From Phaeacidiphilus oryzae TH49 (GTDB lineage: Bacteria; Actinomycetota; Actinomycetes; Streptomycetales; Streptomycetaceae): a stretch of DNA of 64,000 bases. The DNA is taken from NCBI RefSeq assembly GCF_000744815.1, contig NZ_JQMQ01000005.1, forward strand, positions 6,281,801-6,345,800, in the 5' to 3' direction. A program made the translations under genes and the position numbers. Below, in pieces: positions 29,587-37,717 of this stretch. Each line of letters starts with the position of its first letter. The stretch's first letter is position 1. A model generated the notes under the pieces. It was given only the letters and a program-made list of their open reading frames with translations, was not told the origin of the DNA and searched no databases.

Positions 29587-30477
29587 ATGAGCGATCCCCA
29601 GACCCCGCCCCCGCCGCACCCCCTGCCCTGGCGGGCGGTGGGCGCGGCGGCCGCCGCCAATCCGACCGGGCCCGGCGCCGCCTACGACCTGGAGCGGCTG
29701 CCCCCGCTCCGGATACTGGGCCTGCGCCCGCTCAAGCGCTGGACCTACGCGGCGGTCTTCGGCTCCGAACTCCAGCTCTGCGTGGGGCTGGTGGAGATCG
29801 CGGGAGCCGTCCAGAGCTTCTGGGCGGTGCACGACAGGGCGATGGGGACCGGCGGCCTGTACGAGCGGACCGTCCGCAGGCGCGCGGTGCGGGTCACCCC
29901 CGAGGGCGCCGACTTCGGCCACGACGGCGTCCGCGCGGAGGTCGAGTTCCTGCAGGACGGCGAGCCGGTCGCCGTCCTGTCCCGGCACGGCGGCTACCCG
30001 ATCTGGACCCGCAAGACCCCGGTCCGCGCGCACGGCAGGGTCCTCCTGCCCGGCGGCGACGTGCGGGAGCTGGCCGGCGAGCCGGGACTGCTGGACGAGT
30101 CGGCCGGGCACCACGCCCGCCGCACCGCCTGGTACTGGAGCGCCGGCGCCGGCAGCACCCCGGACGGGCGGGACGTCCGCTGGAACCTGGTCTCCGGGAT
30201 CCACGACGCCCGCTCCGCCTCCGAACGCACGGTCTGGGTGGACGGGGAGGCGCGCGAGGTCCCGGCGGTGGAGTTCTCCGGCGACCTCACCACCGTCACC
30301 GGCGGCGGAACGGAGCTGCGGTTCACCGCCGAGGCCGAACGCGCCCGCCGGGACCGGCTGGTGGTCGTCGACAGCGCGTACCGACAGCCCTTCGGCGGCT
30401 ACCGCGGCAGGCTGCCGGGCGGGATCGAGCTCACCGGCGGGCGAGGGGTGATGGAGCGTCACATCGCCCGCTGGTGA
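29587..30477 (+). CDS. DUF2804 family protein
   Basis: The 296-residue protein matches DUF2804: a Pro-rich start, RPLKRWTYAAVFGSELQLCV, a central beta-rich section with ARRTAWYWSAGAG and WNLVSGIHDA, and a C-terminal ending in YRQPFGGYRGRLPGG, ELTGGRGVMERH. The family is beta-sandwich-like and without assigned activity. The ATG is 47 bp after the methyltransferase stop, so co-transcription is possible. No signal peptide is seen. Confidence 0.85.
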   Translation: MSDPQTPPPPHPLPWRAVGAAAAANPTGPGAAYDLERLPPLRILGLRPLKRWTYAAVFGSELQLCVGLVEIAGAVQSFWAVHDRAMGTGGLYERTVRRRAVRVTPEGADFGHDGVRAEVEFLQDGEPVAVLSRHGGYPIWTRKTPVRAHGRVLLPGGDVRELAGEPGLLDESAGHHARRTAWYWSAGAGSTPDGRDVRWNLVSGIHDARSASERTVWVDGEAREVPAVEFSGDLTTVTGGGTELRFTAEAERARRDRLVVVDSAYRQPFGGYRGRLPGGIELTGGRGVMERHIARW

Positions 30478-30495
30478 CCGGAGTCGGGACCGGGG

Positions 30496-31098
30496 TCACT
30501 CGGGGAGGTAGGCGTCGAGCACCTTGTCCAGCTGGGTGGTCCACTCCTTGATGGTGGAGCGCGAACCGCTCTGGACGTCGGCCGGGTAGCTGTGCCGCTC
30601 GGTGGTGTGGACGGTCACGGTCAGCCGGCTGGGGAAGCGCCCGGTGCTGTACTCGACGGCGCCGATCTCCGGCCAGCTGAACTCCGCGGACTCCTCGTCC
30701 AGCCGGAACCGCACGCCGGTCGGGTCGATCTCCACGCCGCCGCGATGGTCCCCGGCCTCGAAGCTGGGGCCGTCGGAGGGGGCGGCGTCCTGCTCCGCGT
30801 CCGCCTCGGCGTCCGTCTCCGCCTCTGCCGAGGCGGAGGTGTCGTCGGCCTCGGCGTCCGGCGTCGCGCCGGCGTCCGGCGCCGCCTTCGTGTCGTCCGC
30901 CGGCTTCTCGGCGGGGGCCGGCGGCTTGTCCGCCGTGACGGCACCCGCCTTGGCGGCCTCGGCCGGTGCGGGGGTGATCAGACCCGGGACCTGGGCGGGA
31001 TCCAGTGCCGGTGCCGGGACGCGGTTCAGCTGAGCTCCAGGGCGTTCTTCCACGGGAGGAAGCATGGCCGACGAACCTGTGAGCGGACCAGCCGCCAC
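30496..31098 (-). CDS. Uncharacterised protein with acidic low-complexity middle and PH-like C-terminus
   Basis: The 200-residue product has a Pro/Ala/Glu/Asp-rich disordered part (about 25-110) and a compact beta-rich C-terminal domain of about 85 residues (GVEIDPTGVRFRLDEESAEF, SWPEIGAVEYSTGRFPSRLT, ending in a helix TTQLDKVLDAYLPE) that looks like a bacterial PH domain. I chose the GTG at 31098 because GGAGG lies seven bases upstream; ATG 31065 is an alternative without such a site. It is divergent from the isochorismatase-like gene. The function is unknown. Confidence 0.65.
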   Translation of the reverse strand: MAAGPLTGSSAMLPPVEERPGAQLNRVPAPALDPAQVPGLITPAPAEAAKAGAVTADKPPAPAEKPADDTKAAPDAGATPDAEADDTSASAEAETDAEADAEQDAAPSDGPSFEAGDHRGGVEIDPTGVRFRLDEESAEFSWPEIGAVEYSTGRFPSRLTVTVHTTERHSYPADVQSGSRSTIKEWTTQLDKVLDAYLPE

Positions 31099-31165
31099 GA
31101 CCGGACCTCCCTCCTTGTTGCCGAATCGTGTTTCGCGGGCGGAGGGGCGAGCGAAGTCCATCAAG

Positions 31166-31187
31166 TCAAACTGGACAGTTCAAACTG
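31166..31187. promoter_or_regulatory. Operator-like repeat between divergent genes
   Basis: TCAAACTG occurs twice in the same orientation (31166-31173 and 31180-31187, 14 bp apart), and the overlapping AACTG-GA-CAGTT (31169-31180) is an inverted repeat. It lies just upstream of the isochorismatase-like gene's AAGGA ribosome-binding site and in the leader of the divergent gene, so it could control either. Confidence 0.5.
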
Positions 31188-31198
31188 AAGGATTTATC

Positions 31199-31801
31199 GT
31201 GGAGGGCATGCCTCTTACGACTATCGACCCGAAGACCGCGCTCGTCGTCATCGACCTGCAGAACGGCATCCTGGGTGCGCCCGGCGCCCCGAACCCCACC
31301 AGCGACGTGCTGGCCAAGAACGTCGAACTGGCCGAGGCGTTCCGCGCCCGGAAGCTGCCGGTGGTGCTGGTCCGGGTGACCACCGCCGCCGACGGGGCGG
31401 ACTGGACCCCCGGCCGTACCGACGCGGACGCGGCCGGCGGCGGCACGCCGTCCTTCCCGGAGGGCTGGGACGTCATCTCCGACGCCCTCGCCGGACACGA
31501 CGAGGACATCGTCGTCACCAAGCGCAACTGGTCCGCCTTCTACGGCACGGACCTGGACCTGCAGCTGCGCCGGCGCGGTGTCACCCAGATCGTCCTGACC
31601 GGCGTGGCGACCAGCATCGGCGTCGAGTCCACCGCGCGGCAGGCGCACGAGCACGGCTACCACGTGGCGCTGGCGACCGACGCGATGACCGACATGGACG
31701 CCGAGGCGCACGCGAACTCCATCGCGAAGATCTTCCCCCGTCTCGGGGAGACGGCGACGACCCAGGAGATCCTGGACCTGCTGGCGAAGACCCACGCATA
31801 G
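31199..31801 (+). CDS. Isochorismatase-like hydrolase with Gly at the catalytic-Cys position
   Basis: The 200-residue Rossmann-like hydrolase has the family Asp in ALVVIDLQNGIL (about 15-26), Lys in VVTKRNWSAFYGTDL, and the loop TGVATSIGVESTARQAHEHG. Cysteine hydrolases have Cys in that loop; here it is Gly, as in true isochorismatases. It therefore cannot use the nicotinamidase-type thiol mechanism. The substrate is unknown. I chose the GTG at 31199 because GAAGGA lies six bases before it; ATG 31208 is the alternative. The 3' end abuts the long inverted repeat. Confidence 0.85.
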   Translation: MEGMPLTTIDPKTALVVIDLQNGILGAPGAPNPTSDVLAKNVELAEAFRARKLPVVLVRVTTAADGADWTPGRTDADAAGGGTPSFPEGWDVISDALAGHDEDIVVTKRNWSAFYGTDLDLQLRRRGVTQIVLTGVATSIGVESTARQAHEHGYHVALATDAMTDMDAEAHANSIAKIFPRLGETATTQEILDLLAKTHA

Positions 31802-31827
31802 CCCTCTTGCGCCGCAGGCGCACCTTC

Positions 31828-31990
31828 GCGCCGCAGGCGCATTCAGGGGCGCGGGGAACTGCGCGGCCGCGCGCTACGGCGCCGCACTCGGCGACGGCGA
31901 CTGGGTTGCAGCCCAGGCTCCGTATCCGGGTGCGGCGCCGTAGTCGGTTGGCCGCGCAGTTCCCCGCGCCCCTGAATGCGCCTGCGGCGC
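31828..31990. repeat. 163-bp near-perfect inverted repeat with 41-bp identical arms
   Basis: Bases 31828-31868 and 31950-31990 are exact reverse complements over 41 bp. Inside them, CTACGGCGCCGCAC (31874-31887) pairs exactly with GTGCGGCGCCGTAG (31930-31943). The outer arm includes the AGGGGCGCGGGGAACTGCGC motif also found at 10786-10870. It lies between the convergent isochorismatase-like and M13 peptidase genes, where it can act as a two-way terminator or form a cruciform. No transposase or target duplication was seen. Confidence 0.85.
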
Positions 31991-32046
31991 AAGAACGCGC
32001 CTGCGGCGCGAAGGCGCGCCTGCGGCGCGAAGGCGCGCCTGCGGCG
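31978..32046. repeat. Tandem GCGCCTGCGGCGCGAAGG-type repeats ending at the M13 peptidase stop
   Basis: Four degenerate units of about 18-19 bp containing GCGCCTGCGGCGC run up to the peptidase stop codon. Reverse-complement units occur at 31809-31840 on the other side of the inverted repeat. They look like duplications of the outer end of that repeat. Confidence 0.7.
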
Positions 32047-34014
32047 CTACCAGATGCGGACTCGCTCCTCCGGCGCCAGCCACAGCGCGTCCGTCTCGCG
32101 AGTGCCGAACGCCGCATGGAACTCGTCCAGGTTGCGGACGATGTTCGCGCGGAACTCCGGCGGCGAGTGGGGGTCGATGGTGAGGTACTGCTCCTCCTGC
32201 TCCTTGCGGCGCTTGGTGCGCCACACGTAGGCCCAGTTGAGGAAGAGCGACCGGGAGTCCGCCTGCTCCTTCTTCTCCTCCTCCGCCAGGTCCTCCAGCG
32301 CGATGAGGTACGCCTTGTGGGCGATCGTCAGCCCGCCCAGGTCGCCGATGTTCTCCCCGACCGTCAGCGCGCCGTTGACGTGCTGCCCGGGCAGCGCCCG
32401 CGGTGAGAAGCCGTTGTACTGCTCGATCAGCGCCTTTGACTTCTTCTCGAAGGCGGCCTTGTCCTCCGGCGTCCACCAGTCGTTGAGGTTGCCCTTGGGG
32501 TCGTACTGCGCGCCCTGGTCGTCGAAGCCGTGGCCGATCTCGTGGCCGATGACGGCGCCGATCCCGCCGTAGTTCTCGGCCATCGTGCCCTCGGGCGAGA
32601 AGAACGGCTCCTGGAGGATGCCGGCCGGGAAGCAGATCTCGTTGGTGCCCGGGTTGTAGTAGGCGTTGACGGTCTGCGGCAGCATGAACCACTCGTCGCG
32701 GTCGACCGGCGAGCCGATCTTCCTCAGCTCGCGGTCGGTCTCGAAGGCGGCCGCCGCCCGCGCGTTCGCCAGCAGGTCGTCGGCGGTGACGGTGAGGGCG
32801 CTGTAGTCGCGGAACTCGTCCGGGTAGCCGATCTTCGGCCGGAAGGTCTCCAGCTTCTCGTACGCCCGCTGCTTGGTCTCCTCGGTCATCCAGTCGAGGT
32901 TCTCGATGGACCGCCGGTAGGCCCGCAGCAGGTTCTCGACCAGCTGGTCCATCATCGCCTTGGACGACGGCGGGAAGTGCCGGGCGACGTACTCCCGGCC
33001 GACCGCCTCGCCGATCGAGCCCTCCACGAAGGAGACCGCGCGCTTCCAGCGGGCCCGCAGCTCCGGTGTGCCGTTCAGGGCCTTGCCGTAGAAGTCGAAG
33101 TCGGCCTGGACGAAGGCCGAGGAGAGGAAGGGGGAGGCGGCGCGCAGCACCCGCGCCCGCGCCCACTGCTTCCAGTCCTCGACCGGGACCTCGGCGAGCA
33201 CCGCCGAGAGGTGGCCCAGGTAGGAGGGCTGGCGGACGACGGTCTCGGCGATCGTCGCGTCCGAGCCGCCGAGCGCGGCGACATAGCCGCTCCAGTCGAA
33301 CTCCGGGGCCAGCGCCTTGAGTTCGTCGAGGGTGGTGAGGTTGTAGGTCTTCTGGACGTCGCGGGTCTCGGCGCGCTCCCAGTGGCCCTCGGCGAGGCGG
33401 GTCTCGATGCGGAGCACGGTCGCCGCGGCGGCCGCCGCCTCCGGCACCCCGCCCAGCTCGAACAGCCCGGTGAGGTAGGCCAGGTACTTCTCCCGGGCCT
33501 CGGCGAACTTCTCCTCGCGGTAGTACGACTCGTCGGGCAGCCCGAGGCCGCCCTGGACGATCTTGACCAGGTACCGGTCGGCGTCCCGGTCGTCGCTGTC
33601 CACATAGGAGCCGAAGAGGCCGGAGCCGCCCTCGCGCTCGAACGCGCCGAGGAAGGCCGCCAGTTGGCGGAGATCGGTCAGCTCGTCGACCTGCCGGAGC
33701 TGCGGGCGCACCGGGTCGAGACCGCGGGCCTCCACCGCCTCCTCGTCCATGAACGAGTTGTACAGTGCGGCGATCTTCCCGGCCTCGGTGTCCAGCGCGG
33801 CCCCCGCTCCGTCGGCGGAGCCGGCCAGGTCCTGGATGATCTCCTTGACCTGCTGCTCCGCCTGGTCGGAGAGCTGCACGAACGGCCCCCAGCTGGACCG
33901 GTCGTCGGGGATCCGCACCGTCTCCAGCCACCGGCCGTTGACGTGGCCGAACAGGTCGTCCTGCGGACGGATGTCGGGGTTCATGCCCGTGCGGGCGCCA
34001 TCGAGAATGCTCAC
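32047..34014 (-). CDS. M13-family zinc metallopeptidase (PepO/neprilysin-like)
   Basis: The 655-residue endopeptidase has the zinc-binding motif HEIGH (491-495, in VIGHEIGHGFDDQGAQYD) and the third ligand in NGALTVGENIGDLGGLTIA. NAYYNPGTNEICFPAGILQ is the substrate-binding segment, and the C-terminal FRANIVRNLDEFHAAFGTR leads to a terminal W, as in neprilysins. There is no signal peptide or membrane anchor, so it is predicted to be cytoplasmic like other bacterial PepO enzymes, and to cut short peptides. It faces the previous gene across the inverted repeat. Confidence 0.95.
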   Translation of the reverse strand: MSILDGARTGMNPDIRPQDDLFGHVNGRWLETVRIPDDRSSWGPFVQLSDQAEQQVKEIIQDLAGSADGAGAALDTEAGKIAALYNSFMDEEAVEARGLDPVRPQLRQVDELTDLRQLAAFLGAFEREGGSGLFGSYVDSDDRDADRYLVKIVQGGLGLPDESYYREEKFAEAREKYLAYLTGLFELGGVPEAAAAAATVLRIETRLAEGHWERAETRDVQKTYNLTTLDELKALAPEFDWSGYVAALGGSDATIAETVVRQPSYLGHLSAVLAEVPVEDWKQWARARVLRAASPFLSSAFVQADFDFYGKALNGTPELRARWKRAVSFVEGSIGEAVGREYVARHFPPSSKAMMDQLVENLLRAYRRSIENLDWMTEETKQRAYEKLETFRPKIGYPDEFRDYSALTVTADDLLANARAAAAFETDRELRKIGSPVDRDEWFMLPQTVNAYYNPGTNEICFPAGILQEPFFSPEGTMAENYGGIGAVIGHEIGHGFDDQGAQYDPKGNLNDWWTPEDKAAFEKKSKALIEQYNGFSPRALPGQHVNGALTVGENIGDLGGLTIAHKAYLIALEDLAEEEKKEQADSRSLFLNWAYVWRTKRRKEQEEQYLTIDPHSPPEFRANIVRNLDEFHAAFGTRETDALWLAPEERVRIW

Positions 34015-34071
34015 CCGGCCACCATATGGCAGGCGGCCGGGGGAGCGCTTCGGTGCGGAGGCGCCGGGACC

Positions 34072-34491
34072 TCAGCCGACCTGCGAGCTGTCCTTCATCG
34101 AGCCCCATCCGTGCCAGCGGTCCACGGCGATGACGGCGGTGAACCGCTTCCGGTCGCGGACCGCGTACGGCTTGCCGAGGTACTGCTCGGACAGCCGGTC
34201 GATGACCGAGAGGTCGGTGTCCTCGGTGATCTCCTCGACCCGGCCGACGATGCTGACGTGGGTGTACCACTGCTCGCCGTCCAGGACGGTGAGGGTGACC
34301 CGCGGGTCGTTGCGGATGTGCTCAAGACGCTTGCGGCCCTCGTCCATGTTGACCAGCACCCGGCCCTCGTCCCACAGGTACCAGGTGGCGGTGGAGACCG
34401 GCTGCCCGTCCGGGCGCAGGGTGGTGATCACGGCGGGGTTCGGCCGCGCCAGCAACTCCTGCGCGGACTGCGGAAGCGGGGGCTTGGACAT
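34072..34491 (-). CDS. PPOX-class F420-dependent oxidoreductase
   Basis: The 139-residue split-barrel protein (PNPAVITTLRPDGQPVSTAT, WYLWDEGRVLVNMDEGRKRL, HIRNDPRVTLTVLDGEQWYT) matches the actinobacterial F420-binding PPOX class, which reduces small unsaturated substrates or quinones. It ends in a conserved-looking RWHGWGSMKD. The gene stands alone, 57 bp downstream of the M13 start region. The ATG follows GGAAGGACTCCCCC. Confidence 0.88.
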   Translation of the reverse strand: MSKPPLPQSAQELLARPNPAVITTLRPDGQPVSTATWYLWDEGRVLVNMDEGRKRLEHIRNDPRVTLTVLDGEQWYTHVSIVGRVEEITEDTDLSVIDRLSEQYLGKPYAVRDRKRFTAVIAVDRWHGWGSMKDSSQVG

Positions 34492-34690
34492 GGGGGAGTC
34501 CTTCCGGGGATCGCGTGGGTCGGTCGTACCCGATCGACGCTATCGCGACGGCGGCCCGCCGGCCGGACGCCGCGCCCCTCGAACGCCGAAGGGCGCGGCC
34601 GAGGGGCGCGGGGAACCGCGCCGGGCCGGGGCGCGGACCGGGACCGGGCGGACCGGCACCGGGCGACCGGCACCGGGCAGGCGGCGCCGC

Positions 34691-36064
34691 CTAGCGCTCG
34701 ACGCGGATCAGCTTCTTGTTGACGAACTCGGCCATCCCGTACTTGCCGAGCTCGCGGCCGATCCCGGAGCGCTTGATGCCGCCGAACGGCAGGTCCGCCT
34801 GGGTGCCGGAGAGGCCGTTGATCCAGACCATACCGGTCTCCAGCCGGTCCGCGACCGACTTCGCCTTCTCCACGTCCTGGCTCCACACCGCGCCGCCGAG
34901 CCCGTACGGCGAGCTGTTGGCCAGCTCGACCGCCTCGTCCTCGTCGGCCACCGGGTAGACGACCGCGGCCGGGCCGAACAGCTCCTCGGTGTAGGCGCGC
35001 ATCTCGGGGGTGATCCCGGTCAGCACGGTCGGCTGGACGTAGGCGCCGGGGCCGTCCACCCTTCCGCCGCCGGTGTGCACCGTCGCGCCCTTGTCGATGG
35101 CGTCCTTCAGCTGCTCCAGCAGCCGGTCCGCCGCGGCCTGCGAGGAGAGCGGGCCGAACCTGGTCTTCGGGTCCAGCGGGTCGCCCGGCTGCACCGCGGA
35201 CACCGCGGCGGTCAGCTCCCGGACGAAGTCCTCGTAGATGTCCTGCTGCACCATGAACCGCTTGGGCGAGTTGCAGGCCTGCCCGGCGTTGCCGAGCCGG
35301 CCGGCCGCGGCCATCTTCGCGGCCTTCGCCACGTCCTCGGTGTCGAGGAGGATGAAGGCGTCCGAACCGCCCAGCTCCAGCACGCACTTCTTGAGGTTGC
35401 GGCCGGCGATCTCGGCGACCGCCGAGCCCGCCCGCTCGCTGCCGGTCAGCGAGACGCCCTGGTTGCGCGGGTCCGCGATGATGTCCGCGACCTGCTCGTT
35501 GGTGGCGAAGACGTTGATGTAGCAGCCGGCCGGGAGGCCCGCGTCGGCGAAGATCCGCTCCATCGCCAGCGCGGCCTGCGGGCAGCTCGGCGCGTGCTTG
35601 AGGAGGATCGTGTTGCCCAGCATCAGGTTCGGCGCGGCGAACCGGGCGACCTGGTAGTACGGGTAGTTCCACGGCATGATGCCGAGGAGCGAGCCCAGCG
35701 GCGTGGTGCGGACGACGGCGGTGCCGCCGCCGCTGACCGACAGCTCCTCGTCGGCGAGGAACCCGGGGCCCTCGTCCGCGTAGTAGCGGTAGATCGTGGT
35801 CACGATGTCGATCTCGCCCTGCGCCTGGCGGAAGGGCTTGCCCATCTCCAGGCTGATGATCCGGGCGAGCTCGTCCTTGCGCTCCTGGTACAGCTCGCCG
35901 ACCCGGCGCAGTACCGCCGAGCGGTCGGCGACGGCGGAGTGCCGCCAGCTCTGGAAGGCGGCGTGCGAGTCGGCCAGCGCCGCCTCGATCTCCTTCGCCG
36001 TGGCCTCGGGGAACTCCTTCAGGGTCTCGCCGGTCGCCGGGTTCACCGTCTTGTATGCCGTCAT
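34691..36064 (-). CDS. gabD: NAD(P)-dependent succinate-semialdehyde dehydrogenase-type aldehyde dehydrogenase
   Basis: The 457-residue enzyme oxidises an aldehyde, probably succinate semialdehyde, to the acid. Features are the N-terminal YKTVNPATGETLKEFPEAT, the cofactor region MPWNYPYYQVARFAAPNLML, the general-base Glu in VLELGGSDAFILL, the catalytic Cys in GNAGQACNSPKRF and a C-terminal PFGGIKRSGIGRELG. These match the short SSADH class of about 455 residues. The ATG at 36064 gives the standard family N-terminus. No gab or GABA genes adjoin, so the physiological aldehyde is not certain. Confidence 0.92.
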   Translation of the reverse strand: MTAYKTVNPATGETLKEFPEATAKEIEAALADSHAAFQSWRHSAVADRSAVLRRVGELYQERKDELARIISLEMGKPFRQAQGEIDIVTTIYRYYADEGPGFLADEELSVSGGGTAVVRTTPLGSLLGIMPWNYPYYQVARFAAPNLMLGNTILLKHAPSCPQAALAMERIFADAGLPAGCYINVFATNEQVADIIADPRNQGVSLTGSERAGSAVAEIAGRNLKKCVLELGGSDAFILLDTEDVAKAAKMAAAGRLGNAGQACNSPKRFMVQQDIYEDFVRELTAAVSAVQPGDPLDPKTRFGPLSSQAAADRLLEQLKDAIDKGATVHTGGGRVDGPGAYVQPTVLTGITPEMRAYTEELFGPAAVVYPVADEDEAVELANSSPYGLGGAVWSQDVEKAKSVADRLETGMVWINGLSGTQADLPFGGIKRSGIGRELGKYGMAEFVNKKLIRVER

Positions 36065-36129
36065 GATCCCCAACGTACCCAGCTCAGGGCCGCAGGACCA
36101 CACCTCTGACGCGGCGCCGGGGGGCGCGT

Positions 36130-36759
36130 TCACGGAGTACGGCAGTCCTGCCAGGCGGCGGCGAGCGCGGCGGGGACCACGATCGAGCACCCGCCGGTGG
36201 AGGGGAACCCGTCGCCGCCGGCGAGGCGCCAGCCGGCCGGGCCGCGGAAGATGAAGTACTTCCGGGCCGAGCCCTCGTCCTGGAGGGCGGTCCGCTCGGA
36301 CGCGTCGGCGGCCGCGGTCGGCGCGAACCGGGCCGCCGCGTAGAGGTGCCCGGCGCAGACCCCGTAGTAGAAGCTGCCCGGCACCGGCTGGATGTCCGGC
36401 AGTCGGGGGACGGACTGCGCGCCCCAGTCGCGGGTCACCGCCGCCTTGACCGCGCTGCTCGCGGCGAGGTTCGCGCAGGCCGAGGTGGTGGGCGCCGCCG
36501 TGGTGGGGGCCTTCGCGGCCGGGGCCGCCGTGGTGGGCGCCGCCGTGCGGGGCGCGGTGGCCGCGGGCGCCGCGGTGGCCGGGGCGGTGGTGGGCGCCGC
36601 CGTGGTGGGCGCCCCGGCGAGCGGTGCGGCGCTCGTCGTCCCGCCCGCGCCCCCGCCCGCGGACGGATGCCCGCCGTCGCAGGCGGCCAGGCCGAGCGCG
36701 GCGCCCGCTGCCGCGAGTGCGCAGAGCAGAGGCCGTGCGGTGCGGAACCGAGTTCTCAT
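36130..36759 (-). CDS. Secreted lipoprotein with Ala/Pro/Thr-rich linker, unknown function
   Basis: The 209-residue protein starts with MRTRFRTARPLLCALAAAGA and the lipobox GLAACDGG (lipid-anchored Cys at about residue 27). A wall-spanning linker of APTTAAP-type repeats (about 45-92) leads to a globular C-terminal part of about 115 residues with four Cys (SACANLA, GVCAGHLYAAARF, GGCSIVV, QDCRTP), likely two disulfides. The globular part is not recognised. It would sit outside the cell, tethered to the membrane. Confidence 0.75.
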   Translation of the reverse strand: MRTRFRTARPLLCALAAAGAALGLAACDGGHPSAGGGAGGTTSAAPLAGAPTTAAPTTAPATAAPAATAPRTAAPTTAAPAAKAPTTAAPTTSACANLAASSAVKAAVTRDWGAQSVPRLPDIQPVPGSFYYGVCAGHLYAAARFAPTAAADASERTALQDEGSARKYFIFRGPAGWRLAGGDGFPSTGGCSIVVPAALAAAWQDCRTP

Positions 36760-36959
36760 GGCAGGTCCTTCGCTGAGGTGGGCGCGCGGCTCGATGCTCT
36801 GGACGGCCCGGACGGGCCTTCGGTTGCACCCCTCTGCCGCCGGTTTCCTGACCGATTTTGAACATCGGCTGTCGGGAGGAGACCCCGATCGCCCCCCGGG
36901 GCCGCCCTAGCGTGGAGAGGACCGGCCTGGTCGCAGGTCGAGCGAGGAGCGGAGCGGGG

Positions 36960-37583
36960 ATGCGTCTGATCGTGGGGATGACCGGGGCGACCGGGGCGCC
37001 GTTCGGCGTGCGGCTGCTCCAGGCGCTCAAGCAGCTGCCCGACGTGGAGACCCATCTGGTGCTGTCCCGCTGGGCGCGTACCACCATCGAGCTGGAGACC
37101 GGCTGGTCCGCCCGCGAGGTCGCCGCCCTCGCCGACGAGGTGCACAACCCCGAGGACCAGGGCGCCGCCATCTCCTCCGGCTCCTTCCGCACCGACGGCA
37201 TGGTGATCGTGCCCTGCTCGATGAAGACCCTGGCGGGCATCCGGGCCGGCTACGCGGACGGCCTGGTGGGCCGGGCGGCGGACGTCGTCCTCAAGGAGCG
37301 CCGCCGGCTGGTGCTGGTCCCCCGGGAGACCCCGCTCAGCGAGATCCATCTGGAGAACATGCTGGCTCTCTCCCGGATGGGGGTCCGGATGGTGCCGCCG
37401 ATGCCCGCCTTCTACAACCACCCCGAGTCGGTGGACGACATCGTCGACCACCTCACCGCCCGCGTACTGGACCAGTTCGACCTGCCGTTCCCGGCCGCCA
37501 AGCGCTGGGCGGGGATGCGCGCGGCCCGCGCCGGCCGACCGGTGACGCCCGGTCAGGGACCCCTGCTGACAACGGAGTCATAA
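36960..37583 (+). CDS. UbiX-type flavin prenyltransferase
   Basis: The 207-residue flavoprotein has RLIVGMTGATGAPFGVRLLQ (FMN-binding), SSGSFRTDGMVIVPCSMKTL (active-site loop), and RRRLVLVPRETPLSEIHLEN. UbiX makes prenylated FMN for UbiD decarboxylases. No ubiD-like gene is within the window, so this could also be subunit B of an aromatic-acid decarboxylase system encoded elsewhere. The ATG follows GAGGAGCGG. Its position next to the aromatic catabolism block may be coincidence. Confidence 0.9.
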   Translation: MRLIVGMTGATGAPFGVRLLQALKQLPDVETHLVLSRWARTTIELETGWSAREVAALADEVHNPEDQGAAISSGSFRTDGMVIVPCSMKTLAGIRAGYADGLVGRAADVVLKERRRLVLVPRETPLSEIHLENMLALSRMGVRMVPPMPAFYNHPESVDDIVDHLTARVLDQFDLPFPAAKRWAGMRAARAGRPVTPGQGPLLTTES

Positions 37584-37717
37584 CGCCGGGCCGGCCGTTC
37601 CGGGACGGATCAGGACAGTTCGCACGCGAAGTCAGGGAAATGTGCGGGGCCCGTGTTGGTCGGGTTCATGACGGCGGTACGGTGTGCGCCAGTACACAGC
37701 CGATTCGAGGGGGGTAC

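Noticed and set aside
31801-32046. Insertion sequence or MITE with transposase
   Set aside because: No transposase frame and no flanking target duplication were seen. The repeat lies exactly between two convergent stop codons, as a terminator would.
36960-37583. Part of the aromatic catabolism operon as a phenolic-acid decarboxylase (VdcBCD-type) set
   Set aside because: No UbiD-like C subunit or D subunit adjoins, and the gene stands alone, so only the UbiX-type assignment is supported.
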